This document shows positions 33,631 through 44,639 of a stretch of 64,000 bases of DNA, in pieces. The translations under genes and the position numbers were made by a program. Where the stretch lies: contig NW_004955480.1 in NCBI RefSeq assembly GCF_000276665.1, positions 8,021,200 to 8,085,199 of the forward strand, written 5' to 3'. The notes beneath the pieces were generated by a model. That model searched no databases and had not been told where the DNA came from. It saw only the letters and a list, made by a program, of their open reading frames with translations. The stretch comes from Chinchilla lanigera. Lineage: Eukaryota > Chordata > Mammalia > Rodentia > Chinchillidae. Each line of letters opens with the position of its first letter. Position 1 is the first letter of the stretch.

Positions 33631-33989
33631 ATAGGCAAGAACAGAGACAATGGTGTTCTGAAATGGCAAATGGATCTCATCTCACTTCTTGCAGTGCACT
33701 AGACATGGTTGCTGAGGTGCTGTGTTGTGAGATTGATCCAGGAGAAGTAGCTGCAGGGAGAGTAGACATTACCATGGCCCATGTTATGTACTGACCTGCC
33801 TTTTCATGGGGTGGCACAATTCCTGGATGACTTAGATTTAGGGACTGAAATTTTCAAGATGAAAAGAGCTCTTCATTACCTATTTGGTCTCCAAATCAAT
33901 TCTCCTAGGACTTGGTTGAACCAGTTTCTGGCACTTGCTTCCTGGCTGTGAGGTCTCGAGATATCCTCTATCTAGCAAGAAATGTCATT

Positions 33990-35000
33990 GTGTTGTGGAT
34001 AAATTAGGACTGTATCAGAAGATACTCAGCACTGAGGAATTTTGGAAAGCAAACAGCTTTATTTATGCTAGTGGACTGGTGGGAATCTCAGTTCCAAATC
34101 ACCAGCCCCGTCTTGGGGTTAAACAGTCACTTACATAGGTTGTCAGAAAGTAGTACAAAAGGCAGATAACAGGACATTGTACAAGTAGTTACACATTGTC
34201 TTAACCATATATTGCTAGGCAGATTTATTTTAAGCAAGTTAATTGAAGGGTTACTATTATATAACAGGGAGGTCAAGGCTAGAGTGAGCAGGAAGAATTG
34301 ATCATTGTCTAAGACCGAGCCAGGTCTGTTTCTAGGTGATAAGACCTTGAAACAAGCAAACAAGATGCACTGTCTGGCTGAGGTACACTTACCTTACAAG
34401 CTGTTGCTGGTGATGGAATGCCAAGGCTAGATGAGCTTTATTATTCTCTAATTATGGGAAGTGACTAGTCTGTTTTGATTCATCCTTGAGTCCAAGGTCT
34501 AGTTACAAGTTTTAAAATTGCTTTTACAACTGAGGCTTCTTGGAAGATATTGAAGAGAGAAACAGACATGGGTGGGAGAATATTATAGGTCAGGTCTTCT
34601 TGCAGCAGTGCTGAGACAGAATTCAGGTACAAGATGATTATGAGACCCCACAGTTGTGCAAGGAAGTCCAAGTGGGCCTGCCAAAGCCTCAGCCCTTGAT
34701 GGAGAGCTCCTGAAGCAGGAAGGAACGGGTGGATCCCAAGGACCGCCAACGGAATGACAGATTCCCTTCTCTGCACATGCTCTGGCCCCATGGGTTTAGT
34801 ACAAAGTTCTGGGAGCCCCTGACCTGCATGATGCTCCAGGCTTTGGGCCGGGTGGGGGTTTCTTTACATAAAGGCAAAGTGCATCCGTGACTTAGCAGAT
34901 GCTGTCTCCTGGCCACCTCCTGTGTGGGTCAGGTTGCCCAGAGCAAATGGTGATGGAGACCTCAAGAGTGAACCCAAACTAAGTCAACAAGGGCCGCCAA
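33990..35000 (-). mobile_element. Possible LTR-type element (unassigned family)
   Basis: A TTTATTTATGCT stretch after a complex start, then long unique-looking sequence without conserved ORFs, is suggestive of a reversed LTR. I cannot name the family. The rest of the intron (35001-36256) has nothing I recognise beyond short GC-rich ORFs. Confidence 0.25.
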
Positions 35001-36256
35001 CTGTGTGACATCTTCTCTGAGAGAAACATGTCCTGGCTGTCACGTTTCAGCCTCTTTTAGTATTCCAGGGCCTGAAAGAATAGGTCCTCCAACTGCCCCA
35101 TTCCAAGGGCTTCTGGTCCCTGTCATTTCAGAATTTTGAGAAATTGGTTTTAGTTGCTCAGATTGGTTTGTGTTGCTTGTTTTGTGGCTCTCAGTTCTCC
35201 AAAGCACCCCTTTTTTCAGGAGGGGGTTGGGTAGACCATCTGGAAGTCCCCAGGAGAGACAGCTGGGCAAGAGACCCAGGGGTGCAGTTGGTGTGCCCAG
35301 TATCCCTCACCTTAGAAAGCAGAGGCGGATGGTCTTTAGAGATGACACCAGAGCCTGCTGTCCTCAGAGTGTGCGGTTCAGGCTCAGTGCTGAGGGCGGG
35401 AGCAGGATACCGAGCCACCCTGCCTACACCCTGTACCCGGAGCCCCCAAGTCCCTTTAGTAAAGAGTTTGTTTCTTTATCAAGAGTGTAAGAGAGAGAGG
35501 GAAAGGAAGCTCACAGCACTGAGCAGGTGTGATTATTTTCCCACTATCAGTTATCCCTTTGGAGGATCGCCTGCCTGCAGGAGCTTGGGTGCCCTGCATG
35601 CCCATCCTCGCTGCCCTTGGCTCTCCCAGCAGAGCACCTGCTGCAGGGCAGCCTGAGATTCAAGGGGCTGAGATCGGCTCAAAATCGTGGTTGGGGAACT
35701 GTGCCAAAGCCGAAACTGCACATCTTCCAGACAGAGTCCCTTGCCTGCCAGTCCTGCTTGGGTGTCGAGGCCATGATTGCATAGAACCTTTACAGGACAG
35801 CAGAGCTACTACTGATTGCTAACCAGGGAACCACTCAACATGCACAGTCCGCTCTCACACTGTGGACTCAGTTGTGACAAGGTCCCTGCAGAACTTCCAT
35901 TTGCATCTGCCCTCTGGTCCTAGCAGCAGACTTTAGGAAGCCGCTTGTGGCCCATTCTCTGCCTGCTGATGCATGCGATTTCTCCTAATCTAGGCCCTGA
36001 CACATGTTCTTAGTGATTTTTTCCACTTCTAACCTTATTGTGACTATATACAGTTCCACTTGTCACAGTTTGTGTCTCTTTACCCTCCTTACCCTTTTTC
36101 TAAAAGCAATATAAGAACCAGTTTTACCGACAAGCTTTTTCCCCTGATAAATGGGCAGAGTGTGGTCTGTATTCATCTGCTACCTTAACTCCTCTGCTTA
36201 CCGAACCACCCACAGCCCCCGGAAGTGTTACATTGCTGTATGTTTTTGTTTTCTAG

Positions 36257-36296
36257 TGCACCGCGATGTTGATAGGTGATGTTGAAATGGCTTGGG
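36257..36296 (+). CDS. PROM1: PROM1 exon w15: last residues and stop codon
   Basis: The acceptor is TTTTCTAG and the donor GTAAGT at 36297. The exon completes a Ser codon, then reads APRC and TGA at 36270-36272, giving the C-terminus ...VMTSAPRC. Human ends ...VMTSPSQH, the same length with all four final residues different. The short 3'UTR start after TGA (ATAG.TGATGTTGAAA) resembles the human transcript as I recall it, which supports this exon. Confidence 0.85.
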
Positions 36297-36397
36297 GTAA
36301 GTTTCATGCTTTCATATAAAACCATTCATAGCATTATAGCTTTTAGTGTTAGAACATTAGAACATAGCTAATCCTAGTAAGTGGAGAATCTAGGTTA

Positions 36398-36537
36398 ACA
36401 TATAGGTTATACAGGGCTGGGGATTTAGCTCAGCGGCAAAAGTGCCTGCCTGGTAAGCACAAAGTCGTGAGTTCGGTTCCCGGTACCGGAGAAAAACCAA
36501 AAAAAAAAAAAAAAAAAAAAACATATAGGTTATACAG
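36398..36537 (+). repeat. ID SINE, 17-bp TSD
   Basis: The body is 36415-36520 and ends in a long A run. The flanks are ACATATAGGTTATACAG at 36398-36414 and 36521-36537. Confidence 0.95.
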
Positions 36538-36760
36538 TATGATTTTTCATATATGATTTTTCATATATATGATTTTTCATATATATATGATATTTCATAT
36601 ATGAAATATTTTTCATATATATAGGTTATACAGTATGATTTTTCATATATGATGCACATATATGATTTTTCATATATGAGAATCTAGGTTAACATATAGG
36701 TTATACAGTATGATTTTTCATATATGATATTTCATATACAATGACTCTACTTATATGACT
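36538..36760. repeat. AT-rich minisatellite (TATATGATTTTTCA units)
   Basis: The motif TATGATTTTTCATATATGA recurs several times. A longer unit, GAGAATCTAGGTTAACATAT, at 36678 duplicates the sequence at 36385. Confidence 0.9.
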
Positions 36761-36852
36761 GAGTTATACACACCTATGTGTGTATGTATTGTAAAAAATA
36801 GGGTACTAGTTATCTATGTACCTTGAATATTATGGGCTTAAAACTTTTTTAA

Positions 36853-36885
36853 ACATTTTAATATTTTATTTTTTTGTTTTTTTTT

Positions 36886-36916
<31 letters not shown>

Positions 36917-37022
36917 TTTTGTTTTTCTCCGGTACCAGGAACCGAACTCACGACCTTGCGCTTGCCAGGCAGGCACTTTTGCCGCTGAGCTAAATCCCCA
37001 GCCCCCACATTTTAATATTTTA
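36853..37022 (-). repeat. ID SINE, minus strand, 16-bp TSD
   Basis: The body is 36869-37006, led by a long T/G-rich reversed tail. The flanks are ACATTTTAATATTTTA at 36853-36868 and 37007-37022. It lies about 250 bp upstream of the PROM1 3'UTR exon. Confidence 0.95.
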
Positions 37023-37256
37023 AAACACTGTTTTGCAGCAAACATTTCTGTCCTTATTTTTTAAAAAGCTATTTCAGAAACTGAAATCATAATGAGATGA
37101 TACAAATAAAGCTACCCAGGGTGGCTGCCTCTTGAATACGTTTGTATTCTCTCTAGCACTTGGGCTTCCGGCAGGAACCATTTTAGGATCATGCCTTCCC
37201 GATTTCTTTAACAATTCAAGGACGGGTTCTAAAATTTTGTTTGATACTCCTTTCAG

Positions 37257-38337
37257 CCTCAAGACTCCCAAAGTGGAAAGGATCACGGACTTCTGGTGGT
37301 GTCTGGGCCCAGAAGAACTTTCCAAATCAGGAGGAACTTTGGTGGCAACACTGACTCGGGCGGCCCCCAGCGTGAGCGTCATTGGTCTGTGGGTGGTACT
37401 TTGTTAGGAGTGACACGATCACATTCACAGTCCATCTGTCCATCACTATTTAAGCATACTTCTCCCCTCCTCTGTTTCTTTTCCTTTTGTACTTTTTTTT
37501 ACGATGAATTTCTATGCAGACACTACAATATATGCATGTTTGTTCCTAACAGACGTATTTCTGTGTCTAACAGCTGTTCGGATGAGATAGCTGAGTTCCT
37601 AACTTACTTCCACATGTGGAGTGTGCTAAACACGTACCAGTTTACAGAAAAGATGTATTTTTTGTATAGTCAATTGTATATATCTTCTACCCAGGAAGAG
37701 CTTTTTAAACAAATGAGTATATTAGTCTTCTAAATGAGCTTACTATCAGGTCAGTGTTGATTTACTGGTGCTGTTGGAAATAATCCATTTTCGCTAAAAG
37801 TGTGTGAAGTCTACAGCATATCTTCCCACTTGGATTTTCACCTGCTTTGTCAATGATTTGTCATGATGTTTAGAAACAGAATACAAAAGCAATCACAGAG
37901 AAATCTGCTTGACTTCTCCACTGGCACATTTAAAATGAGAGAGAGAGAAAGAGAGAGAGGGATAGAATATCTCAAGAGAAAGAAATGATGCTCATCAGAA
38001 AGTGGAGTTGTGTTAACAGATGCCAATTACAGCGTACGCTTTAATGAAGTTTTTTCATTCAGAAGGATAGGCATCAATTGGAGGGTCATCTGATTACCGG
38101 ACAGTGAAATGCAAATACACGTCATGGTTCTTAGACTTTGTATCCAACATGAATGAAGCCTTTGAGTTCAGTCACATGAAAGCACAAGTTAGTATGTATT
38201 TATTTTGGGATGAGTCAGGTTGGATTTGTTATTTTCAAAAGTGATCAGCAATGAAAAGCTGGTCAAACCAAAGTGAGCTTCTTTTCATGTTCGGATCACA
38301 GTCCTGATTCATTTCAATAAAAAGGACTTTGGAAAAC
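37257..38337 (+). other. PROM1: PROM1 3'UTR terminal exon
   Basis: The acceptor is CTCCTTTCAG. The exon opens with text close to the human PROM1 3'UTR as I remember it (CTCAAAGTGGAAAGGATCAC). Further conserved blocks include ATAATCCATTTTC.CTAAAAG near 37785 and AGATGCCAATTAC near 38020. The sequence carries no long ORF. The end is set just after AATAAA and is approximate. Confidence 0.85.
38316..38321 (+). terminator. PROM1: PROM1 polyadenylation signal AATAAA
   Basis: AATAAA lies in GATTCATTTCAATAAAAAGG, near-identical to the end of the human PROM1 mRNA as I recall it. Cleavage is expected about 15-25 bp downstream. Confidence 0.85.
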
Positions 38338-40446
38338 ATGTGTGTTGCTTCCTTGAGCATACCAAAGACTGCCCAGTTCTAAGTGATGAAACGTGGCTTG
38401 CACTACATACTTACTCCCCTGCTCTGCCAGCATCAGAGGACAGAGCTGATAGGAAGTCAGTACTCACCTTTCCTTTGTCTAACTCAGCTGTCTTTATGTC
38501 CTGTGCTGTCCAACTCTACAGTCACTATTTCTTAGGGAACAGCCCAGCTTGCTTTAGTTGCATTAAACACCTTTCAATACTCCCACAGGCAAGTTCTGTC
38601 TAATACCCGCCTAAGCATATAAAATCCAAAGAGGAGCTTCTATAAAATGACGTATGAAAGGCCAGCAATTTGGACAAATTAGATCACGTAGTATATAATT
38701 CCTTAGGAAGAAATCACCCCTTCACTTATTTTTTGAAACTAATTTTTGCGTCTTACATTTTAAAATACCTAATCATTTAAGCCACCTGAGCTTAATACTG
38801 CATAGCTTATCTCTGGTGACCTTTATTATTCAGTGTCTCCCAGTGGAAAATGTACAAATGGTAGGAAGTGATCTTAAAGGTCCCATCTCTTCTCCAGCCC
38901 ACAGAGCACTCTCTCACATTAATGCAGCATGTCTTTTTCTCTCCATCTCTCCTTTGAAAATAATTGCCTTGAAAGAATTCTCAGTGCTTCTCCAGCCTCT
39001 GCTTTCTCACCTCCATCAGTTCTTCAGCTGCTGTGACCCACCTTTCATCCTTCCACACAAGATGACGTGACTGTCGACCACTGCTTCTTTACACCTACTT
39101 CCTTTCTAGGTCCCCAGAGGAGCCCTCTCCTGTGCTGTCCTGGGCTTGGCGCTCTGTCCCTCAGCACCCTTCCTGTGCTCATCTTCTCTCGGGTCCACCT
39201 CTCACTTTCTGCCTGGGTGATCCCATCATGCTCATGGCTTCACCTGCCTCCTCTGGGTCTCTGATGCTTTGCTCTAGTCATGGTGGTGTTCTAGCAGCCA
39301 TGGCGCCCTGCCCATTTCCACTGGACATACCTTCATCAACGGGTCATGCTTTTCCCTATAAAGGGGTGGACAGTTCATGTGTCAGACTTTCAGGACCAGA
39401 GTTCCGTGTCTAGCTCCCCAGTAACTTAGGAGGATCCAGCAGGCAATGTGTAAATCAGTGAACTTGGCTTGGTTCCAAAATATGTTACAAAAACAGGCCC
39501 CATGGGCCACACTTCCCTGACCCCTGCCTTGAACTACCACCCTTTCCTGTGCACCTTCCAGTCCCTGCAGCCATTGCTCTTTCTTGAATTGGTACAGCTC
39601 CACTGTATTCCTCAAGCCAGAGTTGGCCAAGTCTGCTTTCTGTATTTCCAACCACCAAGCCTCTTTTCTGTCCCACAAAAGCTACGTTTTTACTGTTCTC
39701 ATCATTGTCTCTAGGTTAGTGTGGCATTATCCTTCTTGTAGACTTCCAGCTCCCTGTGTTTTAGCTGGATTTATGGCTGCTTATGGGGGGACTACATTTC
39801 CCAGACTCCCTTGCAAGTAGGAAACAAATCTACTTTTACAAGGGTTAATGCAGGAATAGTGACAGTAATAGAAGAGCTCCTTAGCATTGAATGGTCAGGG
39901 AGGCTTATGTGGAGGTGGCAGGAAAGAGCCAGGTGTGCGATGAACAGGGAGAACGAGTTCCCAGTGTGCAAAGGCCTCCAGACTTGCCTTGTTCCAAAAA
40001 ACAAGAGGGAGAAGAGCACAACCAGAACTTTTATAATTCTTTTATAAGTTCTCACTGCAGAAGAGATCAAATTCACTTGGAAAGACTAGCCGTAACCTCA
40101 GGACTACTGGGTGTTGTTGGACAGGTGGTTCCCTGCCCACGACACTACTGTGAGTGGATTAAGCTGAATAACTGCAGAGTGAGCTCGGCTCAGAGCACCA
40201 CGCACCCCAGGGGCTCCCAGGTCTAAAGCACACAAAGCCATGTCTCTGCTCCCTGAATCAGCACAAGAGGCCATGTGGTGGGTGCTGGAGCAATCTATGA
40301 TCTAATGTGGACATGTGGTAGGTGCTGAGTCCCACCCTTCACAGACTCTAGTCACTGACAGCTTCTTGCCTTGACATTTCCCTAGTCCGTAAACCCACAC
40401 TCCAGAACACAAACTTCTGCAACTATTCTACTTGGCAAGTTTGCCT
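38338..40446. other. Downstream of PROM1, no gene recognised
   Basis: The text near 39120-39300 resembles reversed LINE-2 (CTGGGTGATCCCATCATGCTCATGGCTTC). There is no conserved ORF, and nothing else can be named. Confidence 0.4.
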
Positions 40447-40610
40447 CTGCCAGGCACGGTGGGGCAAGCCTGTAATCCCAGCACTCTGAGGCTGAGGCAG
40501 GAGGATTGCAAATTTGAGCCTAGTCTAGGCAATATAGCAACTTAGCAAGAAGATGTAGCTCATTGCAAAGACCTAGGGTTTAATTCCCCTTACTGGTAAA
40601 TAAGTAAATA
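40447..40610 (+). repeat. B1-ID dimeric SINE
   Basis: GCCAGGCACGGTGGGGCAAGCCTGTAATCCCAGCACTCTG and GAGGCTGAGGCAGGAGGATTGC are B1. They are followed by a degraded ID half (GATGTAGCTCATTGCAAAGACC) and an AAATAAGTAAATAA tail. Confidence 0.88.
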
Positions 40611-41252
40611 ACCTGCCTCTCTAACCCTTAATCTGGCAAATTAGCTGACTTGTCCTGCATGTTTAACAGCCCAGAGTAGAATCAGGGGACACCAGTGAGC
40701 CTAAGATCATCCCCTAAGCTCCTCCTGGTTAAAGGTCCTGCCTCTTGGTGTCTCCTTAGGCCTCAGGTTACCAGGGAGCAGGCAGAGACTGCAAGGCACC
40801 AGTGGCATCTTGTGGGATTTCCAAAATTCAATCCCTTTTGTTCACACTGAACACCTAATACCCTCCAGCCCCAACCTCACCATCACAGCTCATTGCCACC
40901 TGAATCCATCCAAATGCATCACCAGAAAATACTTCTGTACCAAAATGCAATGTTTGATACAGAATCAAGTTATTTTCAATTTCTTTCACTTGTCACTTAG
41001 ATGTTTTTTCTCTGATATAATTAAACTTCATTGTCATTTCAGTTGAATTTAAAATAGAATCAGTGCTCTAAAATAGATTCTAAGTCACACTGTGAGCATA
41101 CGTTAGGCAGACTTTATTAATCATTATTCAGTTGGTGCTGGTAGTACCTCCTGGTGATGGCAGGGTGTTCCCAAAGGCTGGCGAGGTGGCTCAGCTCCCC
41201 AGGGGTGACACCCTCTGCATCCCTTAGGCACTCAGCTCACACTGTATACAGG

Positions 41253-41256
<4 letters not shown>
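40611..41256. other. Intergenic, nothing recognised
   Basis: I see no ORF, repeat or regulatory element here that I can support. Confidence 0.4.

Positions 41257-41299
<43 letters not shown>
41257..41299. repeat. (AC)n microsatellite
   Basis: A pure AC run of about 43 bp. Confidence 0.97.
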
Positions 41300-41645
41300 T
41301 ACTCTTTGTAATCCTCAGAGTGTTGTTTTGCATTTGCTACACCACCTAAAAAACTTGGGCTCACAAGACCTAAGCATCCTTTGGATTAACTAAACACGTA
41401 AGCCACCAAATGGGGGCCCCAAGAGATACAAGGAACCCCAAGATAGCCCTGGGCTCCAAGCAACACCACCATCCCCCCACCCCCACCCCAGAATGCCTCT
41501 GCCACTCCTTGGTGTATCCCAGATGTGGACAAAGAAGGCTGTTCCCATGCAAGACCCGGTTACAGAGTAAGCGCGTTATGGTTGGAAAATGCAAAACAGC
41601 CCTAAACCTGAGAGTACTATGTAGCACAGGTACAGTTGTAACCAC

Positions 41646-42034
41646 TTTTCTCCTCCTCCTCCTTCTCCTCCCTCTTCTCCTTCTTTTCCTCCTTTTTCCA
41701 CTTCTCTTTGTCCTCCTCCTGCTGTTCCTTTCTCCTCCTTCACTTAATCCTTCTCCTCCTCCTCCTCCTTCTCCTCCTCCTACTCCTGTTCCTCCGGCTT
41801 CTCCTCCTTCTGCTTCTTATTTTCCTTCTCCTCCTTCTCCTTCTGCACCTCCTCCCACTCCTCCTCCACCTCCTCCTTCTCTTCCTCCTTTTCCTTCTCT
41901 TCCTCCTTTTCCTTCTCCCCCTCCTCCTTTTACTTCTCCTCCTCCTGCTTCTCCTTCTCCTGCTTCTCCTTCTTCTCCGCCTTCTCGTCCTCCTTTTTCT
42001 TCTTCTACTTCTTCTTCTTTTTTCTTTTCTCTTT
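41646..42034. repeat. Long polypyrimidine tract, (TCC/TTC)n
   Basis: Nearly 390 bp is almost entirely C and T on +, in CTCCTCCTT-type triplets. The long proline/serine- or leucine-rich ORFs across it are artefacts of the repeat. Such tracts can form triplex (H-DNA). Confidence 0.95.
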
Positions 42035-42112
42035 GGTAATGCTGGGGATCAATCACAGGGCCTCACACATGTTAGCCAGGTGCTACACCACTGAGCTATG
42101 CCCCCACCCCGG
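42035..42112 (-). repeat. Old ID-like SINE, minus strand
   Basis: GGTAATGCTGGGGATCAATCACAGGGCCTC and CAGGTGCTACACCACTGAGCTATGCCCCC form a diverged reversed ID or B1-ID right half. The pyrimidine tract lies where its tail would be, so the tract probably grew from that tail. Confidence 0.75.
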
Positions 42113-42325
42113 TGGCAGATTCTGATACAGTCAAGAGAGCTTTCTGTTTTGCTCACAGTGGCTGCCCGACTCTTGGAAGATGTCACATGTCCTTAATCTG
42201 TGTATGTTGATTTTCTGCTGTGGGACACCCTGCCCACCCCTTCAGAGAAGGAACTGCAGAGCCCTTTAAAGAGTGACTTCCCCTGCTTGGACTCTCTTTC
42301 CTTGTGCAGAGTCACAGGCAGGTTT

Positions 42326-42830
42326 ATGGGCAAAGGGCATCCCTTGTCTCTAACTGGTGGTTCTGTCCTGAAGGGAACTTTGCAGCAGACCCAGGAGTGC
42401 AAACAAAGAAGCATGGGTGGAGGAATTCCATTTCCACACTAGAGGGGCAGGTTCCAGTGCTGTGCCCACCAGCAGCTCTGGCCAGGGCTCTGGGGTATCC
42501 TGGCTGCAAGCCCACTGCTGGTGCCCTAACCCTGACTGGTGTGAATAGAGCAGGCAGCCTGCATGAGCTGAGCTTTTGCTGCCAGCCCCAAGTCCTTGCT
42601 GGAGCCAAGCTCTGCAAGAGCTGAGGCACCTTAGCCATGGGCCAGCGGCCCTATGCTGAGGCCATCTGTGTGCCTGAAGGCCCGGTCAGCCACATGCAGC
42701 TGGTAGCTTCCAGCATCAAGGGCAGCATGGCTCCCATGCAGTGCCCCAGACCACCAAGGCTGAGAGCTCTTCTCCAAGGCCCAGGGCCCCTGCAAAGCCC
42801 TGGACAGCAACGCGGCTGAGAGAAGGTGAA
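42326..42830 (+). pseudogene. FGFBP2: FGFBP2 pseudogene (unitary relic)
   Basis: FGFBP2 (KSP37) is a secreted fibroblast-growth-factor-binding protein; in human it lies just downstream of PROM1 in the same orientation. Here the + strand keeps long stretches like the human coding sequence as I recall it: GGAGGAATTCCATTTCCACA near 42419, CTTTTGCTGCCAGCCCCAA near 42572 and GAGCTGAGGCACCTTAGCCA near 42618. From about 42645 one frame reads GQRPYAEAICVPEGPVSHMQ then LVASSIKGS, against human GAPVLRPSVCREAGPQAHMQ and QVTSSLKGS. An ATG at 42326 fits the start, but the distance to the EEFHF region is 94 bp rather than 90, a frameshift. The conserved YWCEY region reads TGGTGTGAATAG, a stop near 42540. 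The C-terminal part is not recognisable. No intact FGFBP2 can be read. Confidence 0.82.
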
Positions 42831-43103
42831 GGGTCCCTGCAGGTGACTCACCTACTCTTCCCCACATGGAGACACTTCTTACAACTGTGGTGACCGCATC
42901 AGCCCCAGCATGCATTTGAGTTGCACTTGGGGATTCTGTGTCGAGGTAGAGTGGATGAGGTAGGTTGGGACATCAGTTTAACCCTGTGTCATGTAAGAGC
43001 CGCAGAGGATGCTCTAAAACGCTGATGCCCTGGCCCTGCAGCAGACCGTTTAAATAGTTCCTCTGTGGTGGCATGCCAGGAATGTGGGCTTTAAAATCTC
43101 TTT
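42831..43103. other. Sequence after the FGFBP2 relic
   Basis: This is where the FGFBP2 C-terminus and 3'UTR would lie. I cannot align it by eye, so it may be too decayed or replaced. Confidence 0.35.
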
Positions 43104-43205
43104 CAAGCTGGGCGTAGTGGGGCAAATCTGTAATTCCAGCACTCAGGGAGACTGAGGCAAGAGCATTAAAAATTCAAGCCCAGCTTGAGCAGTTTAAAAT
43201 TTTTT
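43104..43205 (+). repeat. B1-type SINE
   Basis: AAGCTGGGCGTAGTGGGGCAAATCTGTAATTCCAGCACTC and ACTGAGGCAAGAGC are B1. The copy is degraded toward its 3' end. Confidence 0.8.
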
Positions 43206-43559
43206 AATTTAAAAACATTTAAAAGAGTGGGGCGGTGGGCACTGAACGTGTAGTTTAGTGCAAAGGCTGTGGATACGAACCATAATACCCTCTAAAATTT
43301 TCTTGCAAACCAAGGCCGAGAAGCCCTGTGGGGTGGCACGAACTCAGAGGCCCTTAGGGTGCTGGCTGGAGACTTTCCAAAGGTCCAGGTCTTGGCTCCA
43401 GCACGTTGTAGCCAAAGGCGAAGGGGTGACCTGTGGGCACCCGAGTGTCTGCAGTTTTGTGAGTGTTTTGCATACCTCGTTCTCCTTCAGGGTTTATAAT
43501 GAGTAACTAGGCGTTCAGTGCAGGGGCTAAGGCCTGGAAATATGAGACTCACCTCTTCG

Positions 43560-43676
43560 ATCTGATGTGCATGGTTTTCTTTTTCTGGTACCGGGAACCA
43601 AACTCAGGACCCTCCCGCTTGCCAGGCAGGCGCTGTGCCGCTGAGCTAAATCCCCAGCCCAATCTGATGTGCATGG
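43560..43676 (-). repeat. ID SINE, minus strand, 15-bp TSD
   Basis: The body is 43575-43661 and the flanks are ATCTGATGTGCATGG at 43560-43574 and 43662-43676. Confidence 0.95.
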
Positions 43677-44311
43677 GAAGATGCAGGGCCCTGGCCCCCT
43701 GGTCTCAGTTTCTTGTCCTTTAGTGGAGCAGGGTGGGCTGCAGAGCGGGGGAGGGCTCGGGTCCAATAGTCTCCAAACCCTTCCCAAGACTCTCAAAGCT
43801 GTCATTTTCTTCATCTCGGAAGCGAAGAGCAAATTAATAATAACAGATTCTCTCCTTACACAAAGCGCCTGCTGGACCTGCCAGCAGGGAGTCCATTTGC
43901 ATGGATTCCTGTGCTCCTGTCTGCACTTTGAGTTTACAAAGAAAGCCTCTGAGGTTTTTCATACTTTCTCAGGGCATGTGGGCGGTAATAGGGAGAAAAA
44001 AAAACAGATTTTCTGATCAGTAACACCTTGATAATTAATACCAAATGAAACAAATTTGCCCTTTTCTGAAAGGGCCAGGGAAGCTGGAAATGTCAGGTCA
44101 TATCAGAGTTGGTTTGTTTATTGTTTGCTGTTCAGGCACAAGGCCTTCTGCTTATAGAATATTCCAGATCGTTAGAGGAGAAAGAGCTCACCTCTCACCT
44201 CAGGCCAATGCCCCCGAGGGAAGATATTTGTTTTTGTTGTGTTTTGTTCTTTTCCCCTTTAAAGCAGATTTTAAAATTTGCCTTTGCTCAAATAACACAC
44301 AAATTAGTTTT
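43677..44311. other. Intergenic, nothing recognised
   Basis: I see no conserved ORF or named repeat here. Confidence 0.4.
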
Positions 44312-44444
44312 AAAAATCAAACACAGGGGCTGGGGATTTAGCTCAGCACCACAGCGCTTGCCTGGCAAGCGCAAGGTCGTGAGTTCGATTCCCGGTACCA
44401 GAAAAAAACCAAAAAATAAAAAAATAAAATAAAAATCAAACACA
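44312..44444 (+). repeat. ID SINE, 14-bp TSD
   Basis: The body is 44326-44430 and the flanks are AAAAATCAAACACA at 44312-44325 and 44431-44444. Confidence 0.95.
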
Positions 44445-44639
44445 ATAGAGAAGTACAAAGAAACCCCACCTATAGTCCTTCCAGCCAGTGATAAAAATGT
44501 CAGTGCTTTAGGGTGTAGCTGTGCAGACCTCCTTCTGTGCATATTTACGCAGACAGGCAGGGAGTTTATAGACGGATACTATGGGCTGTTAAAGCTCAAA
44601 GTCTTGATCCTGCGGATAAGCTACGTCTGGCTCCTGGTT

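Larger units (their letters stand above)
1662..38337 (+). other. PROM1: PROM1 (prominin-1/CD133) gene, 3' half
   Basis: Prominin-1 is a five-pass membrane glycoprotein of plasma-membrane protrusions and, in the retina, of photoreceptor disc evaginations. The window holds fifteen coding exons plus a 3'UTR exon, encoding membrane segment 3 through the C-terminus. Each exon has an AG acceptor and GT donor, phases are compatible, and the joined frame is open to TGA at 36270-36272. Translations match mammalian prominin-1 as I know it, for example [18 protein letters not shown] and [11 protein letters not shown]. The first roughly half of the protein lies upstream, outside the window. I see no sign of inactivation. 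Introns total over 33 kb and hold almost all the repeats between 1 and 37 kb. Confidence 0.97.

Noticed and set aside
41257..41299. Periodic repeats as a possible CRISPR-like array
   Set aside because: Pure dinucleotide microsatellite without spacers, in a mammalian genome.
41410..42094. Long + strand ORFs (209 and 128 codons) rich in Pro/Ser or Leu
   Set aside because: They are read-through of the polypyrimidine repeat, in which stop codons are rare. They show no domain and their composition is purely repeat-driven.
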